64,000 nt of DNA from Halomonas halodenitrificans DSM 735. Lineage in GTDB: Bacteria; Pseudomonadota; Gammaproteobacteria; Pseudomonadales; Halomonadaceae. Of this stretch, positions 34,827 through 43,489 are shown one piece after another. Below the pieces are notes generated by a model. The model did no database searches, had not been told where the DNA came from, and saw only the letters and a list, made by a program, of their open reading frames with translations. Within the stretch, counting starts at the first letter, position 1, and each line of letters opens with the position of its first letter. The stretch spans positions 124,001-188,000 of the forward strand of contig NZ_JHVH01000002.1 in the NCBI RefSeq assembly GCF_000620045.1, written 5' to 3'. A program made the position numbers and the translations under genes.

Positions 34827-35189
34827 GCCGAGTCGCTGCCTCCACACCGGGGAAGGAGTTGTCACGGCGCGACTCACATGACGCTGCCGGGGACAACGCA
34901 AAATTCGTCGAGGGGAAGGCGCGGTGCTTGGATCACGATTATCTTGTGATATTACACACGAGCATGCCCCTCGGCTCGCTAGAGTGTCAAACAGGAGTGG
35001 TCAATGAACGTCCTCACGATAGCGCTCCTCATGACCGGTCGGTGTCGCCCATGCACTATGCAGTGGATATGGCGTTACTCCCCGCCCGGTATGCTCCAGA
35101 ATCATCTTGTCGGCCGTATATGAGCGGCCTTGATACGGGCATGCACGGGCATGCGGAGCATGAGATTTATGCGACATAATGTTGGCGGG
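34827..35189. other. Intergenic region between V-ATPase operon and arc operon
   Basis: 363 bp without a supported gene. It holds an ATCAC-N9-GTGAT dyad (34933-34951), a -10-like GATAAT on the minus strand near 34947-34942 that could serve the V-ATPase operon, and the left 25-bp direct repeat (35001-35025). No convincing terminator for arcC is seen; CATGC-TCC-GCATG at about 35149-35161 is only a small hairpin. Confidence 0.6.
35001..35025. repeat. Left copy of 25-bp direct repeat bounding the arc operon
   Basis: The 25 bases beginning TCAATGAACGTCCTCACGAT recur exactly and in the same orientation at 40119-40143. Flanks on both sides differ. The two copies enclose the whole arcDABC operon, as expected of a duplicated insertion or recombination site. 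Confidence 0.85.
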
Positions 35190-36101
35190 CTAGGCTTTAG
35201 CGAACACGCGTGTGCCCGCTCTTCCCTCGAGGATGTCAAGCGTATCGACCAGCCGGCCAATGCCGCTGACTCCCCCCGTTTTGGCGAAGTCACTGGCGGC
35301 CGCGAGCTTAGGGCCCATGGAGCCGGGGGGCATGTCCAGTTCGCGGGCTTCGGCAACCGTCAGCGTCTGAATCGGTGCGGCCGTATCCGTACCAAAGTCG
35401 TGGTACACCGCATCCACATCGGTCAGCAGCAACAACGCATCGGCGTCAAGTTGGCGCGCCAGTAGGGCGCTGGCGGCGTCCTTGTCGATTACCGCTTCTA
35501 CCCCGGTCATGCTGCCGTCGTGGCGGCGCAGGACTGGAATACCGCCACCGCCGGTGCAGATGACAATTACCCCCTGGTCCAGCAGCAGCTTCAGCACGCG
35601 CAAGTCGGGAATTTCCCGGGGAGCCGGTGATGGAACCACCCGGCGCCACTTGTCACCGTCTGCGGCAATCTTCCAGCCGTCTGCGGCGGCGCGAGACTGG
35701 GCTTCTGCCTTGTCATAGACCGGGCCGATAAACTTGGTCGGGTTGGCAAACGCCGGGTCGTTCCGATCGACAACGATCTGGGTGAGTAGTGTCGCCACTG
35801 GGTAGTCATGGTCGAGGGCATTCTCCAGTTCCTGTTCGATCAGGTAACCGATCATGCCTCCGGTTTCCGCGCCCAGAACATCCAGTGGATAGGCCTCTTC
35901 CGGCTTGTAGGCCGCGCCCTGCAGCGCCAGCAAGCCCACCTGGGGGCCATTGCCATGGGTGACGACCAGTTGATGTCCGGCACGCACGAGTTCTGCCAGC
36001 GACTTCGCCGCGACCCGGATATTGTTGCGCTGGGTATCAGCCGTCAGCGGTTCGCCGCGTTTCAATAGGGCGTTGCCGCCCAGCGCTACAACGATCAGCA
36101 T
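35190..36101 (-). CDS. arcC: Carbamate kinase (ArcC)
   Basis: 303 residues opening MLIVVALGGNALLKRGEPLT with the GGNAL phosphate loop and later ICTGGGGIPV and DKDAASALLARQLDAD of the amino-acid kinase fold. It makes ATP from carbamoyl phosphate, the last step of the arginine deiminase pathway. It is last in the arcD-A-B-C operon. Codon use looks less GC-biased than in the nir or cco genes. Confidence 0.96.
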   Translation of the reverse strand: MLIVVALGGNALLKRGEPLTADTQRNNIRVAAKSLAELVRAGHQLVVTHGNGPQVGLLALQGAAYKPEEAYPLDVLGAETGGMIGYLIEQELENALDHDYPVATLLTQIVVDRNDPAFANPTKFIGPVYDKAEAQSRAAADGWKIAADGDKWRRVVPSPAPREIPDLRVLKLLLDQGVIVICTGGGGIPVLRRHDGSMTGVEAVIDKDAASALLARQLDADALLLLTDVDAVYHDFGTDTAAPIQTLTVAEARELDMPPGSMGPKLAAASDFAKTGGVSGIGRLVDTLDILEGRAGTRVFAKA

Positions 36102-36135
36102 AGTGTACGTCCTTTATCGACGGTCAGCGTCAGGG

Positions 36136-37137
36136 TCAGGCACCCAGCGTCGCTACCAGCACTGCCTTGATGGTATGCAGGCGATTCTCCGCCTGATCGA
36201 AGACAATTGATGCCGGGCTCTCGAACACTTCCTCGGTCACCTCCATGGCATCGATGCCGAATTCGGCCTGAATTTCCTTGCCCAGGGTTGTCTCCGCATT
36301 GTGAAAGGCCGGCAGACAATGCATGAAGCGGGCTCGGGGGTTGCCCGTTTTTTCCATGACCTTCGCCGTCACCTGATAAGGCATCAGCAGCTTGATTCGC
36401 TCGGCCCATTGCTCCCTGGATTCGCCCATGGATACCCAGACATCGGTGTAGATGAAGTCAACCCCGGCGACGGCCGCCTCCACATCGTCGGTAATGGTAA
36501 TGCGGGCACCGGTTTCCCGGGCAGTGGCCTGAGCCTCATCTTGTATCGCCTTGCTGGGCCAGAGCGCGCGGGGAGCACACAGACGCACGTCCATGCCCAT
36601 CTTGGATCCACCGATCAGCAGGCTGTCGCCCATATTGTTGGCGGCATCGCCGAGAAAGGCATAGGCGACCTCATGCAACGGCTTTTCAACATGTTCCTGC
36701 ATGGTAAGAAAGTCGGCGAGAATCTGGGTCGGGTGAAATTCATCGGTCAAGCCGTTATAGATCGGCACTCCGGCATGGGTAGCCAGCTCTTCGACAACCG
36801 TCTGGCCGAAGCCGCGATACTCGATGGCGTCATATATCCGGCCCAGTACTCGAGCGGTATCCTTCACCGACTCCTTGTGGCCAAGGTGAGTGCCTGAAGG
36901 CCCAAGGTAGGTGACCCTGGCATCCTGATCGTAGGCGGCTACCTCGAAGCCGACCCGGGTACGGGTAGAATCCTTCTCGAAGATCAGCGCAATTTTCTTG
37001 CCGCTAAGCTGTGGTACCTCGTTACCGGCATACTTGGCAGTTTTCAGATCCTTCGCCAGTTTCAGCAGGAAACTGATCTCGCGCGGCGAGAAGTCGCGCA
37101 GGGTCAGAAAATGACGATTCTTGAGGTTGAATGCCAT
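36136..37137 (-). CDS. arcB: Catabolic ornithine carbamoyltransferase (ArcB)
   Basis: 333 residues. Carbamoyl-phosphate site STRTRVGFE, ornithine loop [14 protein letters not shown], and the C-terminal [11 protein letters not shown] are standard for ornithine carbamoyltransferase. Length and place between arcA and arcC mark it as the catabolic enzyme, splitting citrulline to ornithine and carbamoyl phosphate, rather than biosynthetic ArgF. Confidence 0.95.
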   Translation of the reverse strand: MAFNLKNRHFLTLRDFSPREISFLLKLAKDLKTAKYAGNEVPQLSGKKIALIFEKDSTRTRVGFEVAAYDQDARVTYLGPSGTHLGHKESVKDTARVLGRIYDAIEYRGFGQTVVEELATHAGVPIYNGLTDEFHPTQILADFLTMQEHVEKPLHEVAYAFLGDAANNMGDSLLIGGSKMGMDVRLCAPRALWPSKAIQDEAQATARETGARITITDDVEAAVAGVDFIYTDVWVSMGESREQWAERIKLLMPYQVTAKVMEKTGNPRARFMHCLPAFHNAETTLGKEIQAEFGIDAMEVTEEVFESPASIVFDQAENRLHTIKAVLVATLGA

Positions 37138-37154
37138 GATTCTTTTCCTTTTCG

Positions 37155-38384
37155 TCAGGCCGGATCACGCATGGTAGGGCAGCTCATGCAGCGTCCGCCG
37201 CCGCGGCCCCGGCCCAGCTCGGCTCCGGGAATGGCCAGCACCTCGACGCCCGCCGCTTCCAGGGCCGCATTGGTATCAACGTTGCGGTCGTAGCCAATCA
37301 CCACGCCAGGGCTCAGCGTCAGCACGTTGTTGCCGTCGTTCCACTGTTCGCGCTCCCGGTCTGCCGGATTCTCGCCACCGGTCGGCACGACCTCCAGTGC
37401 CTTATAGCCAAGAGCCTCTGCCACTACATCGAACATCGGCCGCGGATCCTGGCGGAAGGTCAGATGCTGCTTGCCTTCGCCGGGGCGCAGGTCATAGCAG
37501 ACCATTTCATCCGCCACCTCCTTGAAGGCGGTGACAACGTTGTCGCCACAGAAGGTGAAGATGGTATCCAGATGCATGGCCGCCCGAGATTTCGGGATCT
37601 GGCAGGCGATGACGCGTTCCGCCGTGCCCTTTTCAAACAGGGCGTTGGCCAGTTGCCCAACAGCCTGTGGCGACGAGCGTTCCCCCATGCCCACCAGCAC
37701 CAGGCCGTTGCCCACCGGCATGATATCGCCGCCTTCCAGGGTGGCCAGGCCATGATCCTGGAGCGGGTCGCCCCACACAACGTCGACCTTGCCGGCAAAT
37801 GTCGGATGGAATCGGTAAACAGCTGCCATCAGCAGCGTCTCGGGTTTTCGGGCTGCCCAGTACATGGGGTTAAGGGTCACGCCGTCGTAGATCCAGGCGC
37901 TGTTATCTCGGGTGAAGAGATAGTTGGGCAACGGCGGCAGTACAAAACCGTAGTGTCCCAGGTGATTGCCGAAAAGCCCGGTCGGGTCAAATGGCAGGTC
38001 GGCCACTACGAGTCCACCGATGAGGTATTCCGCCAGCCTTTCCCCGGGAAGCTCGTCCATCCAGGCGCGCAGGTCGGAAATCATGCCGACGCCGATTTCG
38101 TTCCAGGTAATCCGATGATCCAGGATCCATTTGCGAGCCTCGGCAATGTCCAGCGTCTCCGCCAGCAGCTCATTCATGTCCAGTACTTCGACGCCCTGAG
38201 CGCGCATCAGCCTGGAAAAGATATCGTGATCTTCCTGAGCCTGCTTGACCCAGAATACGTCATCAAACAGTAGCGCATCGCAGTTGGACGGAGTGAGTCG
38301 CTTATGGGCCAGCCCCGGGCGGCATACGATAACCTGGCGGAGAACTCCGGTTTCGGAATGTACGCCCAGTGTTTGTTCAGACAT
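37155..38384 (-). CDS. arcA: Arginine deiminase (ArcA)
   Basis: 409 residues. The N-terminal [20 protein letters not shown], the [13 protein letters not shown] segment with the catalytic-site aspartate, [11 protein letters not shown] and the C-terminal [15 protein letters not shown] with the nucleophilic cysteine are all present. Arginine is converted to citrulline and ammonia. It follows arcD by 26 bp with an AGGAG-like site. Confidence 0.96.
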   Translation of the reverse strand: MSEQTLGVHSETGVLRQVIVCRPGLAHKRLTPSNCDALLFDDVFWVKQAQEDHDIFSRLMRAQGVEVLDMNELLAETLDIAEARKWILDHRITWNEIGVGMISDLRAWMDELPGERLAEYLIGGLVVADLPFDPTGLFGNHLGHYGFVLPPLPNYLFTRDNSAWIYDGVTLNPMYWAARKPETLLMAAVYRFHPTFAGKVDVVWGDPLQDHGLATLEGGDIMPVGNGLVLVGMGERSSPQAVGQLANALFEKGTAERVIACQIPKSRAAMHLDTIFTFCGDNVVTAFKEVADEMVCYDLRPGEGKQHLTFRQDPRPMFDVVAEALGYKALEVVPTGGENPADREREQWNDGNNVLTLSPGVVIGYDRNVDTNAALEAAGVEVLAIPGAELGRGRGGGRCMSCPTMRDPA

Positions 38385-38410
38385 GCTTTATCTCCTCATG
38401 ATGGGCTGCA

Positions 38411-39868
38411 TCAGATAAGCGTGGCTACGCTGATGGCGGCTGTAATGAAAACGGTAAGAATCAGCAGCAACGGCCAGATAAACGCGATCCAGCGGTCATA
38501 GGATATGCGGCCAATCGCCAGCCCGCCGACCACGACCGCAAAGGTGGGATTGATCAGATTGACCAGGCCATTGGCGGACTGGTAGGCCGTGACGACCAGG
38601 TCACGCCCGACATTGGCGAAGTCTGCCAGTGGCGCGAGAATTGGCATGGACAGTACCGCAAGGCCAGAGGATGACGGTACAAAGAAGCTCATCCCCACTT
38701 CGATCCAGAACATTAGATTGATAAAACCGACTTCTGGAAGGCCACTCAATGACATCTCGGCGCTATGCAGGATGGTGTCGGCAATCATGCCCTGGTCCAT
38801 GATTACCACGATGCCTCGGGCCAGGCCGACGACCAGTGCCACGCCCAGCAGGTCGCGGGCGCCATCGACAAAGCTGCCGGTGAGCTTCTTCTCACCCAGG
38901 CGGGCAATGATGCCGATCACAATGGCGGCACCCATGAATAGCGCGCCCATGCGAGCCATCCACCAGTCCTGGGAGGAAACGCCCCAGATCATGACGACGA
39001 AAACCAAAGCGAAAATTACCAGGGCGACGATCTGGGTCTTGTTGAGGGTCGCATCATGAACCCCTTCTTCCCTGTCACCCAGGAAGAACCGGCGCTGGGC
39101 CTTCCGTTGCTTGGCCACGACAGAGCGCGACGGATCTGCCTTGACCCGCTTGGCGTAGTGCATGACGTAGGCTGAGCAAATCAACAGGCCGCCAATCAGC
39201 AGGATGAAGCGCAGCACGATGCCGTCGGTAAACGGAATATCGGCGGCGTTCGAGGCGATGACGGTGGCGAAAGGATTAATGGTGGAGCCAAGTACCCCGA
39301 TGCCGGCGCCGATCAGAATAATGGCGACCCCGGTAATACTGTCGTAACCGGCCGCCATCATTACGGGAATCAAGATCGCGTAGAAGGCCAGCGTTTCCTC
39401 GGCCATGCCATAGGTCGTGCCGCCCACGGCAAACAGCGTCATCAGGATCGGGATCATCCAGATCTCGTGGCCCTCCAGATGGCGCATGGCGCTGCGTATG
39501 CCGGTATCGATGGCGCCGGTAGCGTTCATCACTCCTAGAAAGCCCCCCAGGAACAGAACAAACAGGGCGACATCGATGGCGTTGGCGATATAGCTGTTCG
39601 GGTCGTAGAAACCCGTGGTAGGCGCCAGCATGATATCGACAAAGCCCTGCGGATTGGAGTCGACCATTTGATAGGTGCCGGGTACGGCTACCTCTCGCCC
39701 GACCTCTTCGTTCATGGCGCGATCGTATTGACCCGCCGGGATTATCCAGGTCAGAGCCGCGACCAGTATGATAAGGATAAAGAGGATGGTGTAAGCAGTA
39801 GGAAATCGCGAAGCAAGAGCGTTTTCCGAAACTGCCGAGTGTTTTTTATCATCTGCATCATCAGTCAT
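38411..39868 (-). CDS. arcD: Arginine/ornithine antiporter, YfcC/ArcD type
   Basis: 485 residues from the ATG at 39868 (GGGGAGGT upstream). About twelve membrane helices of the YfcC (DcuC-like) family, with FPTAYTILFILIILVAALTW near the start and ASNAADIPFTDGIVLRF in the middle. First gene of the arc operon behind a perfect FNR-type box, so arginine/ornithine exchange is the likely role; this family differs from the classical APC-type ArcD. Confidence 0.85.
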   Translation of the reverse strand: MTDDADDKKHSAVSENALASRFPTAYTILFILIILVAALTWIIPAGQYDRAMNEEVGREVAVPGTYQMVDSNPQGFVDIMLAPTTGFYDPNSYIANAIDVALFVLFLGGFLGVMNATGAIDTGIRSAMRHLEGHEIWMIPILMTLFAVGGTTYGMAEETLAFYAILIPVMMAAGYDSITGVAIILIGAGIGVLGSTINPFATVIASNAADIPFTDGIVLRFILLIGGLLICSAYVMHYAKRVKADPSRSVVAKQRKAQRRFFLGDREEGVHDATLNKTQIVALVIFALVFVVMIWGVSSQDWWMARMGALFMGAAIVIGIIARLGEKKLTGSFVDGARDLLGVALVVGLARGIVVIMDQGMIADTILHSAEMSLSGLPEVGFINLMFWIEVGMSFFVPSSSGLAVLSMPILAPLADFANVGRDLVVTAYQSANGLVNLINPTFAVVVGGLAIGRISYDRWIAFIWPLLLILTVFITAAISVATLI

Positions 39869-39967
39869 GATACCTCCCCTACCCTTAGCCAAATATTCAA
39901 CGCAAGGATTAGAAAATTTCGGAACTTTCGAGTTTGTCCGGAAGCTTGCCTTTCTTCATGCAACGCC

Positions 39968-40013
39968 AGTCTAGATTGACATGTTTGCTTTGGATCTTTT
40001 TGATTTATATCAA
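39968..40013 (-). promoter_or_regulatory. FNR/ANR promoter of the arc operon
   Basis: TTGATTTATATCAA (40000-40013) is a perfect match to TTGAT-N4-ATCAA. Placed at -41.5 it predicts a start near 39965, and a -10-like TAGACT lies at 39973-39968 on the minus strand. The leader to arcD is about 97 nt. This is the canonical ANR control of arginine deiminase operons. Confidence 0.88.
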
Positions 40014-40118
40014 GCAATGGCTATTGTTTTCATGATTTATAATAAGTATGTATTTGGCTTTATTAAGGAGTCGAATGCTGGCTTCTGATCCGTCTTTGAA
40101 GGGATACACAGGCGAGAT

Positions 40119-40143
40119 TCAATGAACGTCCTCACGATAGCGC
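40119..40143. repeat. Right copy of 25-bp direct repeat bounding the arc operon
   Basis: Exact copy of 35001-35025, same orientation. It falls inside the 3' end of the degenerate open frame read on the minus strand at 40121-40430. The arc operon and its promoter lie between the copies. Confidence 0.85.
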
Positions 40144-40430
40144 CCCGGGCCTCGAGCGTTGCCACATCCATGTCCAGCGGCGCGATCACCTCATTCAGCG
40201 TTGCCATGACGCTGGTCGCCATGCTCCGCTTGCCGAAGACCGAGGGTCGTGCGCCACTCTCGGTCAGTCGGCGCGGTTCCGCGCCATCCCCGACAATCTT
40301 GTCCAGCACGTCGACAACTTCACTACTGGACGGTGCGAGAGTAGCCTCAATGGGAATGTCATCGGTGGTGCCGAGCCATGTAGCCGGCGCCAGTAACCGT
40401 CGCTTTCGTGGCTGGCGCTCTTAATCCGTA
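40121..40430 (-). pseudogene. Unidentified gene remnant upstream of the arc operon
   Basis: A minus-strand open frame without a usable start reads as plausible protein (RQPRKRRLLAPATWLGTTDD, later GKRSMATSVMATLNEVIAPL and DMDVATLEARGAIVRTFI) up to the 25-bp repeat. I do not recognise the family. Joining it across the two repeats (deleting the arc island) would end the frame at a stop about 20 bp later. The remaining 39869-40543 interval outside this and the FNR box shows nothing else. Confidence 0.35.
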
Positions 40431-40543
40431 TCCGGGCACTTCCCCTTGACGCCTGCGCATCCTCGACTAGCTTTAAATGTGTATCTTCATAGCATCTTTT
40501 TGCTGGCCAACGAGCCAGCACCAGAGACCAAACAGGAGGCGGC

Positions 40544-40894
40544 ATGCTTGCTTTCCATCAGTCACACCCGCCCGGAATCCGCTTTGTCGCTGGCCTCTTG
40601 CTAGCGACGTTGGTGGTGGTGGTCGGCACTGCCGCAGCGGATAGTCACGAGGCGACGTCGAACGACGCTACCTGGCTGCCCAGCCTGATCACCGAGACGC
40701 CCCAGGAAGGCTTTGCGCTGGCGGTGACGCTGTCCCAGAAGGGCGTGGCGACCACTCAACCCGATGCCGAGGTGCGCAAGGAGCAGCGGCCCGAGTATGC
40801 CGAGGACCCGGACAGCCTGATTGCCGTCTCCCACGTTATCGCCACTCACTTTCAGACCGTCGCCGCGGCCAACGATTACTGGCGAGACGAGTAG
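40544..40894 (+). CDS. Small secreted protein of unknown function
   Basis: 116 residues: a signal peptide (GIRFVAGLLLATLVVVVGTAAAD) and a short mature part with DSLIAVSHVIATHFQTVAAA. AGGAGG lies 5 bp before the ATG, so expression is credible. No domain is recognised. It precedes the orphan sdhB by 45 bp on the same strand. Confidence 0.65.
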   Translation: MLAFHQSHPPGIRFVAGLLLATLVVVVGTAAADSHEATSNDATWLPSLITETPQEGFALAVTLSQKGVATTQPDAEVRKEQRPEYAEDPDSLIAVSHVIATHFQTVAAANDYWRDE

Positions 40895-40939
40895 CCGCCC
40901 CGGCTGGCCCCGTCAGCGACGAGGCGACAGGAGATTCCC

Positions 40940-41647
40940 ATGATTAAGGTGCGGCTCTATCGCTACCACCCCGAAGAAGATGCGTTACCGCAGATGGAAA
41001 CCTACGAGGTGGAGGCGCGCTTTCGCAAGGCCATGGTGCTCGACGTGCTCGAGCACCTGAAACAGCAGGACGCGACCCTGACCTACCGGCGCTCCTGCCG
41101 CGAGGGGGTATGCGGCTCCGACGGCATGAGCATTAACGGCAAGAACGGCCTGGCCTGCGTCACCTCGGTGGAGGAGGTGCTGGGCGGTGACAACACCCTG
41201 ACCCTGCGCCCGCTGCCCGGCATGCCGGTCATCCGCGACCTGGTCGTCGACCAGACGCTGTTCTTCCGCCAGTTCGAGAAGATCCGGCCCTGGCTGATCA
41301 ATGATTCGGCGCCGACCGCTCGGGAGCGTTTGCAGAGCCCCGAAGAGCGCGAGAAGCTCGACGGCCTCTACGAATGCATCCTGTGTGCCTGCTGCAGCTC
41401 GGCCTGTCCCTCCTGGTGGTGGAACCCGGACAAGTACATCGGCCCCGCCGGCCTGATTCAGGCCTATCGCTTCTTGATCGACAGCCGTGATACCGCCACC
41501 GATGAGCGGCTGGCCGAACTCGATGATCCCTTCAGCGTCTTCCGCTGTCGGCAGATCGCCAACTGCACCTGGGTATGCCCCAAGGGGCTCAATCCGATGC
41601 GCGCCATCGGCCAGATCAAGGCGATGCTGCTGAAGCGAGGCTGCTGA
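40940..41647 (+). CDS. sdhB: Succinate dehydrogenase/fumarate reductase iron-sulfur subunit (orphan)
   Basis: 235 residues with all three cluster motifs: [2Fe-2S] SCREGVCGSDGMSINGKNGL plus its fourth cysteine, [4Fe-4S] CILCACCSSACPSWWW, and [3Fe-4S] region CRQIANCTWVCPKGLNP. It looks intact, but no sdhA, sdhC or sdhD is adjacent. It may be a second copy pairing with SdhACD from elsewhere. RBS AGGAG lies 9 bp before the ATG. Confidence 0.92.
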   Translation: MIKVRLYRYHPEEDALPQMETYEVEARFRKAMVLDVLEHLKQQDATLTYRRSCREGVCGSDGMSINGKNGLACVTSVEEVLGGDNTLTLRPLPGMPVIRDLVVDQTLFFRQFEKIRPWLINDSAPTARERLQSPEEREKLDGLYECILCACCSSACPSWWWNPDKYIGPAGLIQAYRFLIDSRDTATDERLAELDDPFSVFRCRQIANCTWVCPKGLNPMRAIGQIKAMLLKRGC

Positions 41648-41675
41648 CAACCCATCCGTGGACGGAGGCGAGGCC

Positions 41676-42134
41676 ATGGCGTTTCGTCAGGTGAAGGACC
41701 TGCTGGAGTGGATTCATGATTTCCACCGGCAACTGGGCGACCAGTACACCCGGCTGGCCGAGACGGCCCCGGATGAGCGCATGCAGATGGCGCTGGTGTT
41801 CCTGGCCGATCGCGAGAGTCGCCTGCGCGACGGCATGGCGGCCTATCTGGAAGATGCCGACGATGCACTCCTGACCACCTGGCTGATCGACAGCCAGGAA
41901 TTCGGGCATCCCAGCGTATTGAGACGAATCCCGCCCTGTCTCGGCTGCCATGATGTCCAGGATATCCTGGCTAACGTGATGAGCGCCCACCAGACGCTGA
42001 AGGACATGTATCGGCTACGCAGCGAGCTGGCGTCGATCCCCGAGGAGGCCGAGCTGTTTCACCAGCTGGCCGAGGCACAGGAGGCCGAGGCCAGGCTGCA
42101 GACCCGGGACCTGGCCCGCCTCGACATATACTGA
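41676..42134 (+). CDS. Small helical protein of unknown function with CxxCH
   Basis: 152 residues from the ATG at 41676 (GGAGGCGAG upstream), strongly helical and rich in Glu/Leu, like ferritin-like bundles (FHRQLGDQYTRLAETAPDER). A CLGCH at residues 88-92 resembles a haem c site, but no signal peptide is present, so covalent haem is unlikely. It sits 28 bp after sdhB and ends before a strong terminator. Confidence 0.65.
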   Translation: MAFRQVKDLLEWIHDFHRQLGDQYTRLAETAPDERMQMALVFLADRESRLRDGMAAYLEDADDALLTTWLIDSQEFGHPSVLRRIPPCLGCHDVQDILANVMSAHQTLKDMYRLRSELASIPEEAELFHQLAEAQEAEARLQTRDLARLDIY

Positions 42135-42152
42135 CGCGGAACTTCGATGATA

Positions 42153-42187
42153 ACGACGACGCCCCGGCCAGGCCGGGGCGTCGTCGT
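42153..42187. terminator. Strong bidirectional terminator hairpin
   Basis: ACGACGACGCCCCGG pairs perfectly with CCGGGGCGTCGTCGT around CCAGG, a 15-bp stem. It lies 19 bp after the preceding plus-strand stop and 27 bp beyond the hmp stop on the minus strand, so it can serve both convergent units. Confidence 0.85.
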
Positions 42188-42213
42188 GTCGCTGTCAGGT
42201 GGTCGCGCTGGCC

Positions 42214-43383
42214 TCAGGCCACGCCAAGCGGCCGTGAGGGGCCGAAGTGTTCGTAGTGACGCCGCTCGTCGGGGACCCCGAGCTCGGCCAGCGCCCCGTC
42301 GATGGCGGTCATGAAGCCCTGGGGACCGACGAAGTAACAACGGCCGCCCTCGGGTAGGTAGCTGGCCAGCAGGTCGCGATCGATGCGGCCGATGTGGTCG
42401 CCGGCATTGCCCGACTCATGGATGCTGACGGCATGCAGCCGCTCGGGGTGCTCCGCGGTCAGGGCCGCCACCTGGTCACGGAAGGCATGGTGCTCGGCAT
42501 CCAGGGCGGCGTGCAGGTAGACCACCCGCCGGCCCTGGCGAAGGGCATGGCAGGCCATGGGCAGGAGCGGGGTCTGTCCGACGCCACCACTGGCCAGCAG
42601 CAGGGGCTCGTTGCCCTCGATCAGGGTCAGCCCACCGGCCGGCGGCAGTAGCGCCAGGGTGTCACCCACGCTCATGGCGTCATGCAGGTGGCGGCTGACA
42701 CGGCCCCGGGACTCGCGTTTGACCGAGATCTGGTAGCTCTGGCCGTTGGGCAGGGCCGACAGGCTGTAGTGCCGGTAGACCGGCTCATCGCCCAGGGTCA
42801 GCTTCACGCCGATGTACTGGCCCGGCAGATGCTCGGCCACCGGCCCGCCGTCTACCGGCTCGAGCACGAAGGAGCGAATCACCGCACTCTCCTGGCGAAT
42901 GGCGGCGATGCGGAATTCGCGGGGCCCTCGCCAGCCGCCGGGGTACTGCTCGAACTCCCGGTAGCGATACTCCTCCTGCTCGATGAGCAGGCCGGCCAGT
43001 TCCTCGTAGACGTTCTGCCAGGCGGCGGCGATCTCCGGCGTCACGGCATCGCCCAGCACCTCACCGATAGCGGCCATGAGGCATTCGCCCACCAGGGGGT
43101 AGTGTTCGGGGCGGATGTCCAGGGAGATATGCTTGTCGACTACCCCGGCCAGCGTCTCGCGTACCTTGTTCCGATCATGACGCAGCTGCACATAGGCCAG
43201 CACGGCGGCGGCCAGTGCCCGCGGCTGGCCGCCATCGACCTGGTGGGCCTGGTTGAACAGCGGTTTCACCTGTGGATAGCGCTGGAACAGCAGCGGGTAG
43301 AAGCGTTGGGTGATGGCGTCGAGGTGCTCGGCCACCACCGGAGCGGTGGTGGCGATCAGGTGTTCCTGTTCCTGGCTCAGCAT
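42214..43383 (-). CDS. hmp: Flavohaemoglobin, NO dioxygenase (Hmp)
   Basis: 389 residues: globin domain (about 1-140, proximal histidine in VVDKHISLDIRPEHYPLV), FAD domain with RHYSLSALPNG, and NAD domain with LLLASGGVGQTPLLPM and GRCYFVGPQGFM. It oxidises NO to nitrate with O2 and can slowly reduce NO under anoxia. An NsrR-type site lies upstream. It protects against NO from NirS. Confidence 0.96.
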   Translation of the reverse strand: MLSQEQEHLIATTAPVVAEHLDAITQRFYPLLFQRYPQVKPLFNQAHQVDGGQPRALAAAVLAYVQLRHDRNKVRETLAGVVDKHISLDIRPEHYPLVGECLMAAIGEVLGDAVTPEIAAAWQNVYEELAGLLIEQEEYRYREFEQYPGGWRGPREFRIAAIRQESAVIRSFVLEPVDGGPVAEHLPGQYIGVKLTLGDEPVYRHYSLSALPNGQSYQISVKRESRGRVSRHLHDAMSVGDTLALLPPAGGLTLIEGNEPLLLASGGVGQTPLLPMACHALRQGRRVVYLHAALDAEHHAFRDQVAALTAEHPERLHAVSIHESGNAGDHIGRIDRDLLASYLPEGGRCYFVGPQGFMTAIDGALAELGVPDERRHYEHFGPSRPLGVA

Positions 43384-43415
43384 CGAGGGGCTCCGTATCG
43401 GGGAAGGGAGACTTT

Positions 43416-43438
43416 AAAGAGCATCTAAAATACATCTT
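43416..43438 (-). promoter_or_regulatory. NsrR-type operator upstream of hmp
   Basis: Minus strand 43438-43428 reads AAGATGTATTT, a perfect NsrR half-site (AAGATGyATTT). After one base a weaker second half (AGATGCTCTTT, 7 of 11) follows to 43416. It ends about 33 bp before the hmp ATG, where repression would act. The nsrR gene is not in the window. Confidence 0.7.
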
Positions 43439-43489
43439 ATTTCCCCGTGAAGCTATCCTGCGACGCTGGGTCGCAGCCAGGCTCCGGGC

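Noticed and set aside
35149..35161. CATGC-TCC-GCATG hairpin as the arcC terminator
   Set aside because: Stem of only five base pairs and no T run; too weak to claim.
41937..41951. CLGCH in the small protein after sdhB as a c-type haem site
   Set aside because: There is no signal peptide, so the protein should stay in the cytosol where haem c is not attached; possibly a metal site or chance.
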